NCBI RefSeq assembly: GCF_019175385.1
Contig: NC_083346.1
Location: 87,372,543 to 87,436,542 of the forward strand
Direction: 5' to 3'
DNA: 64,000 nt
Source of the DNA: Lycium barbarum
Taxonomy: Eukaryota; Streptophyta; Magnoliopsida; Solanales; Solanaceae
The translations under genes were made by a program, and so were the position numbers. This document shows, one piece after another, positions 34,765 to 46,530 of the stretch; positions within the stretch are counted from its first letter, which is position 1, and every line of letters begins with the position of its first letter. The notes beneath the pieces are model-generated. The model had not been told where the DNA came from, made no database searches, and saw only the letters and a list, made by a program, of their open reading frames with translations.

Positions 34765-35040
34765 TCCTCGCGCAGAATTTTTGAGACCTTTTCTCAAAAA
34801 TTATGCCTCAGTTTAAATCTTGATCGACGAAATCTCGTGCCGAATCTTCTGAATTGTAGGACATTTTGAGGTCCCCTCAAAATTTCTGCCCCAGTTTACG
34901 GTATTGAATAAATGAGAAATTTTGAGAGCTTCTCAAAATTTCTACCCCAGTTTGAAATTTTGGGTTGGCTGACTCTTTGTAGCTGATTGATGGCACAAAT
35001 TTTGAGATCTTCTCAGAAATTCCGCCTTAGTTGGGTGTGT
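34765..35040 (-). repeat. Four copies of the AACTGGGGCA hairpin module (element A)
   Basis: Copies lie at about 34773-34815, 34860-34900, 34915-34965 and 34995-35035. In sense, each reads AACT(G/A)(G/A)GG(C/T)(A/G) and then an AT-rich inverted repeat. The one at 34917-34943 is a perfect 12-bp-arm hairpin (GAAATTTTGAGA/TCTCAAAATTTC). At 34862-34882 the arm end has changed to GAGG/CCTC with pairing kept. Confidence 0.75.
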
Positions 35041-35133
35041 GGCGATCCTTGCGTCGTTCGTGAAGTCCTATCTCTGAGGCCTCTTAGGGTTTTCTTGGGT
35101 GTTTCTCTTGGTGCAACCGAGCTCAAAAAGCGC

Positions 35134-35275
35134 CTGCGTATCCTGTCGCAGCAGGAATCAGGTCAAACGTAGTTATTAATAAAAGTAAATGAGTTTTTTC
35201 TTTTAATAATAATGTGACCAGGTCCCAAATGGACTGCCTACGTATCCCACTATGGGGTAGTTAGTCATTGCGCAG
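35134..35275 (-). repeat. Two copies of the two-hairpin module (element A)
   Basis: The first runs 35134-35172 with + ends CTGCG and CGTAG (one A-C mismatch in the RNA sense) and a strong inner stem TCCTG/CAGGA. The second runs 35238-35275 with ends CTACG and CGCAG (a G-U pair in the RNA sense), followed in sense by GTCC/GGAC. Confidence 0.7.
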
Positions 35276-35367
35276 TTCATATTACAAAAGTTGTTTTGTT
35301 TTTCCCATCTATTACAAAACGATTACAAACAAAAGGAAATAGCTAATACAAGCAAATCACATAACGA

Positions 35368-36186
35368 TTACAAGCAAAAGGTACAATTACAAATTGAGAA
35401 ACTCGTCTGTATGCATAGTAGCGCTTGATTGGCTTTGGCCACTCTTGTCCGTCCATTTCTTCCAATACTACTGCTCATCCGGAGAGTATTTTGCGGAGCA
35501 TAAGGACCTTTCCAGTTGGGAGCGAATTTCCCTTTGTTCGTCTTGATGTGGGAAAATTCTTTTGAGCACCAGCAGCCCAATTTGGAAAAGCCGAGTCCTG
35601 ACTCACTTGTTGAAGGCTCTTGCCATTCTTTGTTGATATAGTTGACCATGACATACGACAACCATCCTTTTCTCGTCAATTAAAGCTGACTGCTCATCTG
35701 CTTCTTGGATGATCCTTAAGGAGGGTATGTCGACTTTAACAGGTATAACTGCTTCAGTACCGTAGACCAGCAGATATGGAGTTACTCCTGTTAAAGTTCT
35801 AGCCGTAGTACGCTATCCCAGTAACGCATAAGGCAACTGCTTATGCAAACCTTTGTAATTTTATGTCATTTTCTTCAATATCCTCTTGATATTCTTGTTG
35901 GCTGCTACTACGACTCCGTTCATTTGTGGTCGATAGGCTGTCGAGTTTCGGTGGGTGATCTTGAATTGTTCATAGATATCCTTCTTCAGATAACTATTCA
36001 GATTTCCCCTATTATCAGTTAGGATGGACTCGGGTACGTCGAATCGGCATATGATATTGTTTCACACGAAATCGGCTACCACTTTCTTTGTTACTGACAT
36101 GTGTGATGTTACTTCCACCCATTTGGTGAAGTAGTCGATAGCTACTAAAATAAATCGAAGCCCATTTGAGGCTGCAGGTTCGATGG
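35368..36186 (-). pseudogene. Ogre element A integrase, C-terminal half
   Basis: In sense it resumes at the target site and reads ILVAIDYFTKWVEVTS, then ESILTDN with the second catalytic Asp, then TAYRPQMNG..AANKNIK (Glu region), and PYLLVYGTEAVIP. It ends with GKFAPNWKGPY, the GPY-type C-terminus (35500-35545). Stops occur (for example in FV*NN near 36060 and in the LG* segment near 35815) and the second frame is shifted, so it is inactive. It joins the N-terminal half at 46165-46516. Confidence 0.82.
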
Positions 36187-38579
36187 TGTCACGACCCAGC
36201 TAGGGGCCGCGACGGGTACCCGGGGCAATTACCGAGCACCGCTTACTCTACTGCTTGTCTCGCTCATTTAATACTCTTTTATCAATTTACATACCAATTG
36301 TAGGAAAATCATATTTAATCAAAATATACATACTTTATATACATTGCCCCTTTGGCCATCAAAATAACATACATACATATGAAAACATCTTGTGAGACCA
36401 TCTAACCCACACTGCGTATCTACGAGCCTCTACTAACATAATGAATACATACACGGAATAAGACTCCGCCATGCCCAAAATATGCATATATGAATGTACA
36501 TCAAAGGAATAGCCATAAGCACCTTCGAACAATGGAGTGCTATCTATCAGCTGACAGCTACTGAGGACCTGGGCCAAGCTCTCCTCCCTGTCTACCTGTG
36601 GGCATGAACACATCGTCCGAAGAAAGGACGTCAGTACGAATATTGTACCAAGTATGAGAGGCATACATAATGAAAGGAGACATCAATAATATGGAGATAA
36701 CATCAACATGAGACATCTGAATCTGACTGATAATCATACATGAAGTAATGCATGCTGTCTTACTCATCATCATAACATGTATGCATCATATGCAAGCTGC
36801 CCGTCCATGTCGGAACGGTGTGATAATCAATAATATTAGCCCGCGTCCAGGCCTCCCGCGTCCGGGGTACCATCTCTTGCCGCCCACTAGTGGTGTCTGC
36901 CCACGCCCGTAGGTCGTGGTGTATCCGTATCGCCGCCCGCCGAAGCGGTGTCTGCTCGACCAACTAGGCCCGGTGTGAATGCAATCATGACATGCTTAAC
37001 GTAAATACTCATAGTAATATGTTTATCATAAAATACTTATCTTATCATAATGCGTATATAAGACTCAGGATAAACTTTACTCTATCGGCGTGACGTAAGG
37101 TCGTGATCCCCCGATTACATTATGGAACCATCATGGACATTCTGCCTCACCTTGAAAGGACTAGTACATAAGGTGAGTGTAGGCAAGGAATAACATCATC
37201 ATCATTCTAGTGTCATCGTATCGTATAACTTATCTCATATAGACATTCATAAGTATAAGCTTTTAACTTCTTAGAATGTAAGAACTCATGAAAGAAATAG
37301 GGATTTAAGTTAAAAGATTCATGCCATTAGAAAGAAGTACTAGCCTCACATACCTTGGTCGTTTAGCTAAGATATCGCTCGCTTGTTCTCCGTCGATATC
37401 ACGTCGTTACCTTCATAAGAGAATCCGTATCAACATTAGTGAACTAACTACAAGAACGCATCGCTAATTCTAGGAAAAGTCGGACAACGCTTCCTTCGCT
37501 CATACCATTTTTCTCATGTTTTATATCAACTCCCAACATTCATAATATTACTCGCAGTATCATAATCGACAATCGTCATTTATGTACATTTGGCACAATC
37601 CACCATTTTCCTCCAATTTTCCCTTATTTCTACTTCTAGCTCATCCTTGAGTTTTCATGCATTTAATGCCTGTTTCATGATATAAACATCATTTATAACA
37701 TATTTGTACTCACAACACTTCAACATTCATAGTTCAATTCCACTATCATTCATTTATGGCACTATTCACTCAATAATAACCCATTTCTATGTTCTTCTAC
37801 ATTTCAAGTGTCTAAGCTTTCCAATACTTCAAACAATATGGAATAATCATGAAACTTACCTTGGAGGATGGTTGAACAATCCTTAAGTGGAAATACTTCA
37901 ATTGGCCAAAACCCTAGTTCCACCTTCTTGGGAATTTTTTGACAAAGAAGATCCTTTGATGTGTTCTTACACTTATTTTCATGAATTTAGTGGTGATGAT
38001 CTGGATATTCCCTTTGATTCTCTTGAATTCTTGTGGAGGAATTATTTGGAGAGTTCTAGAATGTTCTTGAGTTGTATGGATGAATAATGGAATGAATTGA
38101 AGTCCAAGTCCCTTTTAATAATCACAAAAACTGATCTTTAATGAATTCTTGTCGGGATGAACAGTGGTCGTAAACCACCATCTACGGACCGTATTTTGAT
38201 TTACGGTTCGTCCACTGTGGTCGTATTTAACCATTTCTAAGACAGAAAGTTTTGGCTGATGGACATGGTAGTTTACGACCTGGTTTACAGTCCATAAACC
38301 AGTTTATGGGCCATAAACTGGGTCGTATTTAACCATATTCAACATTTACAGATAGTTGAGATTTTTGACAAGCTGGGGGACGATTGCACTATACGGTCCG
38401 TAAACTACTTTACGGGCCGTATAGTGCCATATATGACCACTGGGCTGAAAATTTTTTCGCGACTTTCTTATTTCCAAAAATTCTAAATTAGCCATTCCCG
38501 ACTTAATAAAACATCATTCACTCAACTTTTCATCATTTCACTCACCATACAAGTACGGAGAAATTTCCGAGGTGTAACA
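36187..38579 (-). repeat. 3' LTR of the Tekay element
   Basis: On + it runs TGTCACGACCCAG...CCGAGGTGTAACA. It holds the palindrome cluster (38180-38426), whose inverted repeat at 38387-38426 has 18-bp arms. Short frames (36359-36963, 37704-38087) are repeated in the other LTR and have no recognisable domain. Confidence 0.93.
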
Positions 38580-38594
38580 TTCTTCCCCCCTTTT
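38580..38594 (-). promoter_or_regulatory. Polypurine tract of the Tekay element
   Basis: In sense AAAAGGGGGGAAGAA directly precedes the 3' LTR start TGTTACACC. It is the plus-strand primer tract. Confidence 0.88.
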
Positions 38595-38783
38595 GGAACA
38601 TTCGTCCTCGAATGTTCGACACTCGGGGATTCTGGAAATTTTTGCCAGAGTTTCCTTTGTAATTTGGATACTACCTTTCCATTACAACAACCCACAATAT
38701 CTTCGTCTCACAGGGCTATATCACAATATCAACACATTTATGGCCACACACGACTAAAAACATAAAACTAAAACATACATACC

Positions 38784-41700
38784 TTACACCATCGACGTCT
38801 CATCTTGAATCTCTTCTGGGGATTGGAACAAATGGGGGTACATAGATTTCATCTTCTCCTCCGCTTCCCAAGTCATTTCTTCCCGATTATTGTTCCGCCA
38901 TAGAACTTTGACTGAAGTAACCTCTTTATTCCGGAGCCTTCGTGCTTGTCTATCCAAAATGGCAATGGGCATTTCCTCGTACGTTAGCTTCTCTGGTACT
39001 TGCACATCATCAACCGAAACTATTCTTGTTGGGTCTCCAATACACTTGTGGAGCATCGAAACATGGAATACTGGATGCATGGATTCGAGCTCTGAAGGCA
39101 AGTCCAATTTATAGGCTACTCGACTCACCTTACGAACCATTTGGTAGGGTCCGATATATCTGGGACTTAGCTTTCCCTTCTTGCCAAATGTCATCACTCC
39201 CTTCATCAGCGATACCTTCAGGAACACCCAATCTCCTACTTGAAATTCCAAGTCTCGGCGGCGATTATCTGCATAAGACTTTTGGCGACTTTGAGCTGTT
39301 AACAATCGGTCTCGAATCACTTTAACCTTCTCAACTGCTTGATGGATCAAGTTGGGGCCTATCAATTGTACTTCTCCAGTTTCAAACCATCCAATTGGAG
39401 ATCTGCATTTTCTTCCATATAAGGCCTGGTATGGAGCCATTTGAATACTGGAATGATAGCTGTTATTATAGGAAAATTCAATAAGAGGCAAATGCTCATC
39501 CCAACTACCGCCAAGTTCCAATACACATGCCCGTAGCATATCCTCTAAGGTCTGAATAGTGCGCTCGGCTTGTCCGTCAGTCTGCGGATGGAACGCCGTG
39601 CTGAGCTTAACTTGGGTACCTAGACCTTCTTGAAAGGAATTCCAGAACTTGGCTGTGAACTGTGCCCCTCTGTCTGTGATAATGGCCAAAGGAATACCGT
39701 GAAGTCGTACAATCTCCTTGAGATACAATTTAGCATAATCTTCCGCTGAATATGTGGTTCTAACGGAGAGAAAATGAGCTGCTTTCGTGAGTCTATCCAT
39801 GATCACCCATATAGAATTATACTTCCCTCGCGTACGGGGTAATCCTACCACAAAATCCATGTTAATTTCTTCCCATTTCCACGTAGGAATTTCCATTGCT
39901 TGCAATAAGCCTCCTGGATTTTGATGCTCGGCCTTCACTTGCTGGCAATTTGGACACTGTGCTACAAATTCTGCTATGTCTCGCTTGATGCCATCCCACC
40001 AATATATCAATTTGAGATCGTGGTACATCTTGGTTACACCTGGATGAATAGAATACCGGGAATAATGTGCTTCCTCTAAAATCCGTTGGCGCAAGTTTGC
40101 CACATTCGGTACACATAGCCGGCCTCGATATCTAAGAACTCCTTCTATGGAAACTTCGAATGGCGACTTTTCCTTTCTATGGGATAGATCTCGATAGTGG
40201 CTTAACTGAAGATCTTCATATTGCCGGTCCTTCACTTCTAGATTCAGTGATGAAACTGTGGGGTCATGGATGGTAATACTTGCATTTCCTGAATCAATGG
40301 GCCGTACGCCGAGACTTGCTAACCGATGGACCTCACGAACCATTTCTCGCTTTTCCGAAGGAACTCCACATAAACTACCCATCGATCGGAGGCTAAGTGC
40401 ATCTGCTACTTCATTCGCCTTCCCTGGATGATATAGAATGTTCACATCATAATCCTTCTGTAATTCTAACCATCTCCTTTGCCGCAGGTTCAACTCCTTC
40501 TGTTTGAAAATATATTGAAGGCTTTTGTGATCCGTATAGATGTCCACGTGCACACCATATAAATAGTGTCTCCACATTTTCAATGCATGAATGACCGCAG
40601 CTAGCTCAAGATCATGAGTGGGATAATTCTGTTCATGTTTTCGCAACTGTCTCGAAGCATATGCAATAACTTTCCCATTCTGCATCAATACACATCCTAA
40701 TCCCACACCGGAGGCGTCACAATATACTACATAGCCATCTGATCCTTCTGGAAGTGTTAGCACTGGCGCTGAGGTCAACCTGTTTTTCAACTCTTGGAAG
40801 CTACGCTCGCAGGTATCACTCCACTGGAATTTAGCCGACTTCTGGGTTAACTTTGTCAATGGGGCTGAAATAGATGAGAAGCCCTCTACAAATCTTCTAT
40901 AATATCCTGCTAACCTAAGGAAACTACGAAATTCTGTAGGCGTCGTAGGTCTTGGCCAAGTCTTCACAGCTTCTATTTTCTGAGTGTCGACTCGGATACC
41001 ATCATCTGAAATAACATGGCCTAGAAATGCCACTGAGTTTAGCCAAAACTCGCACTTCGAAAACTTTGCATACAATTCCCAATCTCGAAGAATGCCAAGA
41101 ACAATTCTTAGATGATCTGCATGTTCTGACTCTGTGCGAGAGTACACCAAAATATCGTCGATGAACACTATCACAAAAAGGTCCAAAAATGGCCTAAACA
41201 CATTATTCATTAAATTCATGAACACTGCCGGGGCATTTGTCATCCCAAACGACATTACTCGAAACTCGTAGTGACCATATCTTGTCCTGAAGGCGGTCTT
41301 GGGAATATCTGCTTCCCTAATTCTCACCTGATGATAACCCGATCTCAGATCTATCTTGGAGAACCATTTAGCACCTTGCAATTGATCGAACAAGTCGTCA
41401 ATTCTAGGAAGGGGATATTTGTTCTTCACCGTCACTTTGTTCAGCTGTCTGTAATCAATACACATTCGTAACGAACCATCTTTCTTCCTTACGAACAAGA
41501 ATGGTGCTCCCCATGGCGAGGAACTAGGCCTTATAAACCCCTTCTCAAGTAAATATTTTAGCTGTTCTTTTAGCTTTTTCAGTTCTGCTGGAGCCATTCG
41601 ATATGGAGGAATAGAAATAGGCTCAGTGTTTGGTAATACATCAATGGCAAAGTCGATTTCCCTTTTTGGAGGAAGGCCTGGTAACTCGTCGGGAAACACA

Positions 41701-43376
41701 TCTGGGAATTCATTCACTACCGGGACAGACTGGAAAGTTGGCACTTCCGCTTCCGTGTTATGAACCCGAACTAGATAACAAATATAACCTTTGGCTATCA
41801 TCTTTCTCGCCTTAAGGTAGGAAATAAACCTACCCTTTGGGGAAACTGTATTTCCCTTCCACTCGAGTATGGGCTCTCCCGGAAATTGGAATCGAACTAC
41901 CTTTGTCCGGCAACCAACATTAGCATAGCATGATGCCAACCAGTCCATGCCCATAATTACGTCAAAATCTATCATCTCAAGTTCAATTAGATCAGCCCTT
42001 GTCTGACGATCACATATAATGACTACACAGTTCTGATATACTTGCCTCACTATTACTGGATCACCAACCGGAGTGAATACCTCGAAGGGTTTAATTGGCT
42101 CAGGTCTTACCCCAGCACAATCATCGATATACGGAGTAATATATGAGAAGGTAGAACCTGGATAAATCAGAGCATATACGTCACGGGAAAATATAGTCAA
42201 GGTACCTGTGACAACATCTGGGGAAGACTCAAGATCCTGTCGCCCAGCTAAAATATACACACGGGGCTGAACAGCACCTGAAGTGGATGCTCCCCCTCTA
42301 CCTCTGCCTCTGCCTGCTGTAGTCTGAGGAGTCTGTGCTGTCGGGCGCGCTGAAGAAGACCCCGCGGCTAAACCTGTGGGCTGAGTCCCCGCTCTATCTC
42401 TCGCTGAAGGGCAATCTCTCATCATATGACCAACCTGCCCGCAAGCATAACAAGCATCCGAACCCTGACGACACTGTCCGGAATGTAATTTTCCACACTG
42501 GCTACACCGCGGTATTGAAGGTCTCCTCTGGCTAAAGTCTCCCCTAGACTGCGAATCTGAGGCCCTCGAACTCTGCCCCTGGCCTGACTGAGTAGAACGA
42601 TCAACCCTCCTAACTGAGAATCTAGGAGGTGCACTAGTCACTGACTGAACTGAGTGCCTAGAATATGTCTGTCTCGGTCCCTCTCGGTACTCACTGCTCT
42701 CCCCCATAGATCTAGCCCTCTTACCTTGTCTTCTGTCACCCTCACGATCACTTTTCTGCTGTCGTTGGCGTTCCTCGAGGTTCTGAGCATGGGCCTGTAT
42801 CCGGGAAATATCCATCCCGTCTTGCAAAGAGGCTGTCAGGCAATCTCTGAACAAGTGTGGTCCTAAACCACTCACAAATCTATAGACTCGGTCTCCCATG
42901 TCAGCCACCATAGTCGGAGCATACCGGGCCAATGAGTTGAATTGCATACTATACTCTCGGGCACTCATGCTTCCCTGTTTCAAATTCAAGAACCCGTCCG
43001 CTCTAGCTCGGCGGACTTCAGGTGGCAAGTAGTGACGAATAAAGGCATCTACAAACTCTTGCCACACGGGAGGTGGTGCGTTCTCCCCTCTTGTTATCAC
43101 CCAATTCTTATACCATAGTACCGCCACGTCGCGGAGTCTATATGAGGCCAACTCCACGGATTCAGTCTCAGAAGCATGCATAAGTTTCAGCGTCTGCAAC
43201 ATCTCATCGATAAAACCTTGTGGGTCCTCATCCGGCTTCGACCCGAAAAGTTCTGGAGGATTTAGAGTAAGGAAATCACGGGTTCTTGTACTAGCTGAAT
43301 GATCACTTGGGCCCGCATTCGGTCGTTGTGCCTGAGCGGCAACCAACTGCGTCAATAAATGTATGGCCTCAGACAC
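38784..43376 (-). CDS. Tekay gag-pol polyprotein (1530-codon open frame)
   Basis: This is one frame with all domains in order. Gag is at about 1-290, with a CCHC knuckle at 309-322 ([14 protein letters not shown]). The protease is centred on residue 405. RT has FIDD at 738-741. RNase H has CDAS with D887. Integrase has the HHCC region (H1111) and D1174, D1235, E1271, that is 35 residues between the last two. A chromodomain-like tail is at about 1470-1520 (EEMTWE). Two flaws stand out. The protease site is LIYPGST, with Tyr405 where the family has Asp (one base change). And the natural gag start is most likely ATG at 43557-43559, from which codon 35 is TAA (43455-43457). The open frame listed starts at the later Met (43376), so the annotated N-terminus is a fallback. 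It probably makes no working protease. Confidence 0.9.
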   Translation of the reverse strand: MSEAIHLLTQLVAAQAQRPNAGPSDHSASTRTRDFLTLNPPELFGSKPDEDPQGFIDEMLQTLKLMHASETESVELASYRLRDVAVLWYKNWVITRGENAPPPVWQEFVDAFIRHYLPPEVRRARADGFLNLKQGSMSAREYSMQFNSLARYAPTMVADMGDRVYRFVSGLGPHLFRDCLTASLQDGMDISRIQAHAQNLEERQRQQKSDREGDRRQGKRARSMGESSEYREGPRQTYSRHSVQSVTSAPPRFSVRRVDRSTQSGQGQSSRASDSQSRGDFSQRRPSIPRCSQCGKLHSGQCRQGSDACYACGQVGHMMRDCPSARDRAGTQPTGLAAGSSSARPTAQTPQTTAGRGRGRGGASTSGAVQPRVYILAGRQDLESSPDVVTGTLTIFSRDVYALIYPGSTFSYITPYIDDCAGVRPEPIKPFEVFTPVGDPVIVRQVYQNCVVIICDRQTRADLIELEMIDFDVIMGMDWLASCYANVGCRTKVVRFQFPGEPILEWKGNTVSPKGRFISYLKARKMIAKGYICYLVRVHNTEAEVPTFQSVPVVNEFPDVFPDELPGLPPKREIDFAIDVLPNTEPISIPPYRMAPAELKKLKEQLKYLLEKGFIRPSSSPWGAPFLFVRKKDGSLRMCIDYRQLNKVTVKNKYPLPRIDDLFDQLQGAKWFSKIDLRSGYHQVRIREADIPKTAFRTRYGHYEFRVMSFGMTNAPAVFMNLMNNVFRPFLDLFVIVFIDDILVYSRTESEHADHLRIVLGILRDWELYAKFSKCEFWLNSVAFLGHVISDDGIRVDTQKIEAVKTWPRPTTPTEFRSFLRLAGYYRRFVEGFSSISAPLTKLTQKSAKFQWSDTCERSFQELKNRLTSAPVLTLPEGSDGYVVYCDASGVGLGCVLMQNGKVIAYASRQLRKHEQNYPTHDLELAAVIHALKMWRHYLYGVHVDIYTDHKSLQYIFKQKELNLRQRRWLELQKDYDVNILYHPGKANEVADALSLRSMGSLCGVPSEKREMVREVHRLASLGVRPIDSGNASITIHDPTVSSLNLEVKDRQYEDLQLSHYRDLSHRKEKSPFEVSIEGVLRYRGRLCVPNVANLRQRILEEAHYSRYSIHPGVTKMYHDLKLIYWWDGIKRDIAEFVAQCPNCQQVKAEHQNPGGLLQAMEIPTWKWEEINMDFVVGLPRTRGKYNSIWVIMDRLTKAAHFLSVRTTYSAEDYAKLYLKEIVRLHGIPLAIITDRGAQFTAKFWNSFQEGLGTQVKLSTAFHPQTDGQAERTIQTLEDMLRACVLELGGSWDEHLPLIEFSYNNSYHSSIQMAPYQALYGRKCRSPIGWFETGEVQLIGPNLIHQAVEKVKVIRDRLLTAQSRQKSYADNRRRDLEFQVGDWVFLKVSLMKGVMTFGKKGKLSPRYIGPYQMVRKVSRVAYKLDLPSELESMHPVFHVSMLHKCIGDPTRIVSVDDVQVPEKLTYEEMPIAILDRQARRLRNKEVTSVKVLWRNNNREEMTWEAEEKMKSMYPHLFQSPEEIQDETSMV

Positions 43377-43559
43377 TTGTTGACCCGAAGCACCCGATGG
43401 AGGAATCGGAGCTGAGGCTCCTCCCTGCTTTTCTACATTGGTCGCGGCCTCACTTTACGATTCACTTTCCTCTACATTTGCCGGAGGCTCTCTTTCCGCC
43501 TGCCTCTTTGTCGAAGCTTTGCCTTTCTGGGCAGCTGTAGCTTTTCCTTTCGGCGGCAT
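43377..43559 (-). pseudogene. N-terminal gag extension with nonsense codon
   Basis: In the same frame as the 1530-codon frame, 61 codons upstream start at ATG 43559 with MPPKGKA, a Lys/Ala-rich start usual for this family. TAA at codon 35 is the only stop. The rest of the frame is open, so a single mutation separates this from a full 1591-codon frame. Confidence 0.8.
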
Positions 43560-43750
43560 TTTCTGAAACCATAACGCACTTTTAGGAATGATATAATCCT
43601 AGACATGGCTCTATCGCATGATCTCATGAGAAGAAAGATGGTCATTTTCCTACATGCCCTGTAGCCTCTTGTTTATTAGCGTGGAGCGCAACACACCATA
43701 AACAAGACTCTACTAGACACGGCTCGTAGACACTTCCTAGGGCGAACCTG

Positions 43751-43762
43751 GCTCTGATACCA
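43751..43762 (-). promoter_or_regulatory. Primer binding site, initiator-Met tRNA
   Basis: GCTCTGATACCA on + is the complement of TGGTATCAGAGC. It sits four bases from the 5' LTR end (43767). Confidence 0.88.
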
Positions 43763-43766
43763 CTTA

Positions 43767-46159
43767 TGTCATGACCCAGCTAGGGGATGCGACGGGTACC
43801 CGGAGCAATTACCGAGCACCGCTTACTCTACTGCTTGTCTCGCTCATTTAATACTCTTTTATCAATTTACATACCAATTGTAGGAAAATCATATTTAATC
43901 AAAATATACATACTTTATATACATTGCCCCTTTGGCCATCAAAATAACATACATACATATGAACACATCTTGTGAGACCATCTAACCCACACTGCGTATC
44001 TACGAGCCTCTACTAACGTAATGAATACATAGACGGAACAAGACTCCGCCAGGCCCAAAATATGCATATATAAATGTACATCAAAGGAATAGCCATAAGC
44101 ACCTCCGAACAATGGAGTGCTATCTATCAGCTGACAGCTACTGAGGACCTGGGTCAAGCTCTCCTCCTTGTCTACCTGTGGGCATGAACACAACGTCCGA
44201 AGAAAGGACGTCAGTACGAATATTGTACCAGGTATGAGAGGCATACATAATGAAAGGAGACATCAATAATATGGAGATAACATCAACATGAGACATCTGA
44301 ATCTGACTGATAATCATACATGAAGTAATCCATGTTGTCTTACTCATCATCATAACATGTATGCATCATATACAAGCTGCCCGTCCATGTCGGAACGGTG
44401 TGATAATCAATAATATTAGCCCGCGTCCAGGCCTCCCGCGTCCGGGGTACCATCTCTTGCCGCCCACTAGTGGTGTCTGCCCACGCCCGTAGGTCGTGGT
44501 GTATCCGTATCGCCGCCCGCCGAAGCGGTGTCTGCCCGGCCAACTAGGCCCGGTGTGAATGCAATCATGACATGCTTAACGTAAATACTCATAGTAATAT
44601 GCTTATCATAAAATACTTATCTTATCATAATGCGTATATAAGACTCAAGATCAACTTTACTCTATCGGGGTGACGTAAGGTCGTGATCCCCCGATTACAT
44701 TATGGAACCATCATGGACATTCTGCCTCACCTTGAAAGGACTAGTACATAAGGTGAGTGTAGGCAAGGAATAACATCATCATCATTCTAGTGTCATCGTA
44801 TCGTATAACTTATCTCATATAGACATTCATAAGTATAAGCTTTTAACTTCTTAGAATGTAAGAACTCATGAAAGAAATAGGGATTTAAGTTAAAAGATTC
44901 ATGCCATTAGAAAGAAGTACTAGCCTCACATACCTTGGTCGTTTAGCTAAGATATCGCTCGCTTGTTCTCCGTCGATATCACGTCGTTACCTTCATAAGA
45001 GAATCCGTATCAACATTAGTGAACTAACTACAAGAATGCATCGCTAATTCTAGGAAAAGTCGGACAACGCTTCCTTCGCTCATACCATTTTTCTCATGTT
45101 TTATATCAACTCCCAACATTCATAATATTACTCGCAGTATCATAATCGACAATCGTCATTTATGTACATTTGGCAAAATCCACCATTTTCCTCCAATTTT
45201 CCCTTATTTCTACTTCTAGCTCATCCTTGAGGTTTCATGCATTTAATGCCTGTTTCATGATATAAACATCATTTATAACATATTTGTACTCACAACACTT
45301 CAACATTCATAGTTCAATTCCACTATCATTCATTTATGGCACTATTCACTCAATAATAACCCATTTCTATGTTCTTCTACATTTCAAGTGTCTAAGCTTT
45401 CCAATACTTCAAACAATATGGAATAATCATGAAACTTACCTTGGAGGATGGTTGAACAATCCTTAAGTGGAAATACTTCAATTGGCCAAAACCCTAGTTC
45501 CACCTTCTTGGGAATTTTTTGACAAAGAAGATCCTTTGATGTGTTCTTACACTTATTTTCATGAATTTAGTGGTGATGATCTGGATATTCCCTTTGATTC
45601 TCTTGAATTCTTGTGGAGGAATTATTTGGAGAGTTCTAGAATGTTCTTGAGTTGTATGGATGAATAATGGAATGAATTGAAGTCCAAGTCCCGTTTAATA
45701 ATCACAAAAACTGATCTTTAATGAATTCTTGTCGGGATGAACAGTGGTCGTAAACCACCATATACGGACCGTATTTTGATTTACGGTCCGTCCACTGTGG
45801 TCGTATTTAACCATTTCTAAGACAGAAAGTTTTGGCTGATGGACATGGTAGTTTACGACCTGGTTTACGGTCCGTAAAACAGTTTACGGGCCATAAACTG
45901 GGTCGTATTTAACCATATTCAACATTTACAGAATGTTGGGATTTTTGACAAGCTGGAGGACGATTGCACTATACGGTCCGTAAACCACTTTACGGGCCGT
46001 ATAGTGCCATATACGACCACTGGGGTGAAAATTTTTCCGCGACTTTCTTATTTCCAAAAAATCTAAATTAGCCATTCTCGACTTAATAAAACATCATCCA
46101 CTCAACTTTTCATCATTCCACTCACCATACAAGTACGGAGATATTTTTGAGGTGTAACA
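43767..46159 (-). repeat. 5' LTR of the Tekay element
   Basis: It has the same length as the 3' LTR. It keeps palindromes better: 45863-45893 has intact ttacggtccgtaaa where the other LTR shows ttacagtccataaa, the pattern expected from CpG decay. The inverted repeat is at 45967-46006. Confidence 0.93.
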
Positions 46160-46164
46160 GATGG

Positions 46165-46530
46165 GTCTAATGACATTTATGCCCCAGGCAACGAAAGGCC
46201 ATGGTGATCTCATAGCATTAAGCTCACTTGGAGAAACCTTGATTAAATCACCGTGGATCTGGCATTGATGGCATCTTTGTACATATTTGCAACAATCACT
46301 TTCCATGGTCATCCAATAAAATCCAGCTCGCACAATCTTCTTTGCTAGTACAAATACGTTCATATGGGTCCACGCGTCCCAACATGTATTTCCTCTATAA
46401 GTTTGATGGCTTCGTCGGCATCTACGCATCAAAGCAGACCTAAATCCGACTTTCGTTTGTACAACACTTCTTCGGCCTATTCCATGCCATTCTTCTGACG
46501 GTTTTCTTTTGTCCACCTCTGACTTTCTCG
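46165..46530 (-). pseudogene. Ogre element A integrase, N-terminal half
   Basis: In sense: HMNVFVLAKKIVRAGFYWM, then CCKYVQRCHQCQIHGD, the zinc-binding half with C-x2-C, then SPWPFVAWGINVI, the start of the core with its first Asp position replaced by Asn (GIN in place of the GMD seen in element B). The frame runs into the Tekay LTR at 46159. The upstream part is frameshifted. Confidence 0.8.

Larger units (their letters stand above)
33036..36186 (-). mobile_element. Ogre element A, 3' half (minus strand)
   Basis: In sense (right to left) this holds the end of integrase (36181 to about 35370), then a 3' region with two hairpin module types and tandem repeats, to the break at about 33036. The same target site sequence joins 36182-36186 to 46160-46164, so it is the downstream half of the element interrupted by Tekay. 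The 3' LTR and polypurine tract are missing. By comparison with element B about 290 bp of 3' region plus the LTR are lost. Confidence 0.85.
36187..46159 (-). mobile_element. Nearly complete Tekay-type chromovirus, nested in Ogre A integrase
   Basis: There are two LTRs of 2393 bp each (36187-38579 and 43767-46159), and GATGG occurs on both sides (36182-36186, 46160-46164). Inside, in sense order, are an initiator-Met primer site, one long gag-pol frame ending in a chromodomain, and a polypurine tract. The two LTRs differ at about 49 positions by eye, about 2 percent, mostly C/T and G/A changes. This element is thus clearly older than the + strand Ogre. It interrupts the integrase of Ogre element A in the same transcriptional direction. 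Confidence 0.95.

Noticed and set aside
36359..36963. Minus frames of 101, 71 and 67 codons, with near-identical counterparts at 43939-44543
   Set aside because: They lie in the two Tekay LTRs, carry frame-independent similarity and match no domain.
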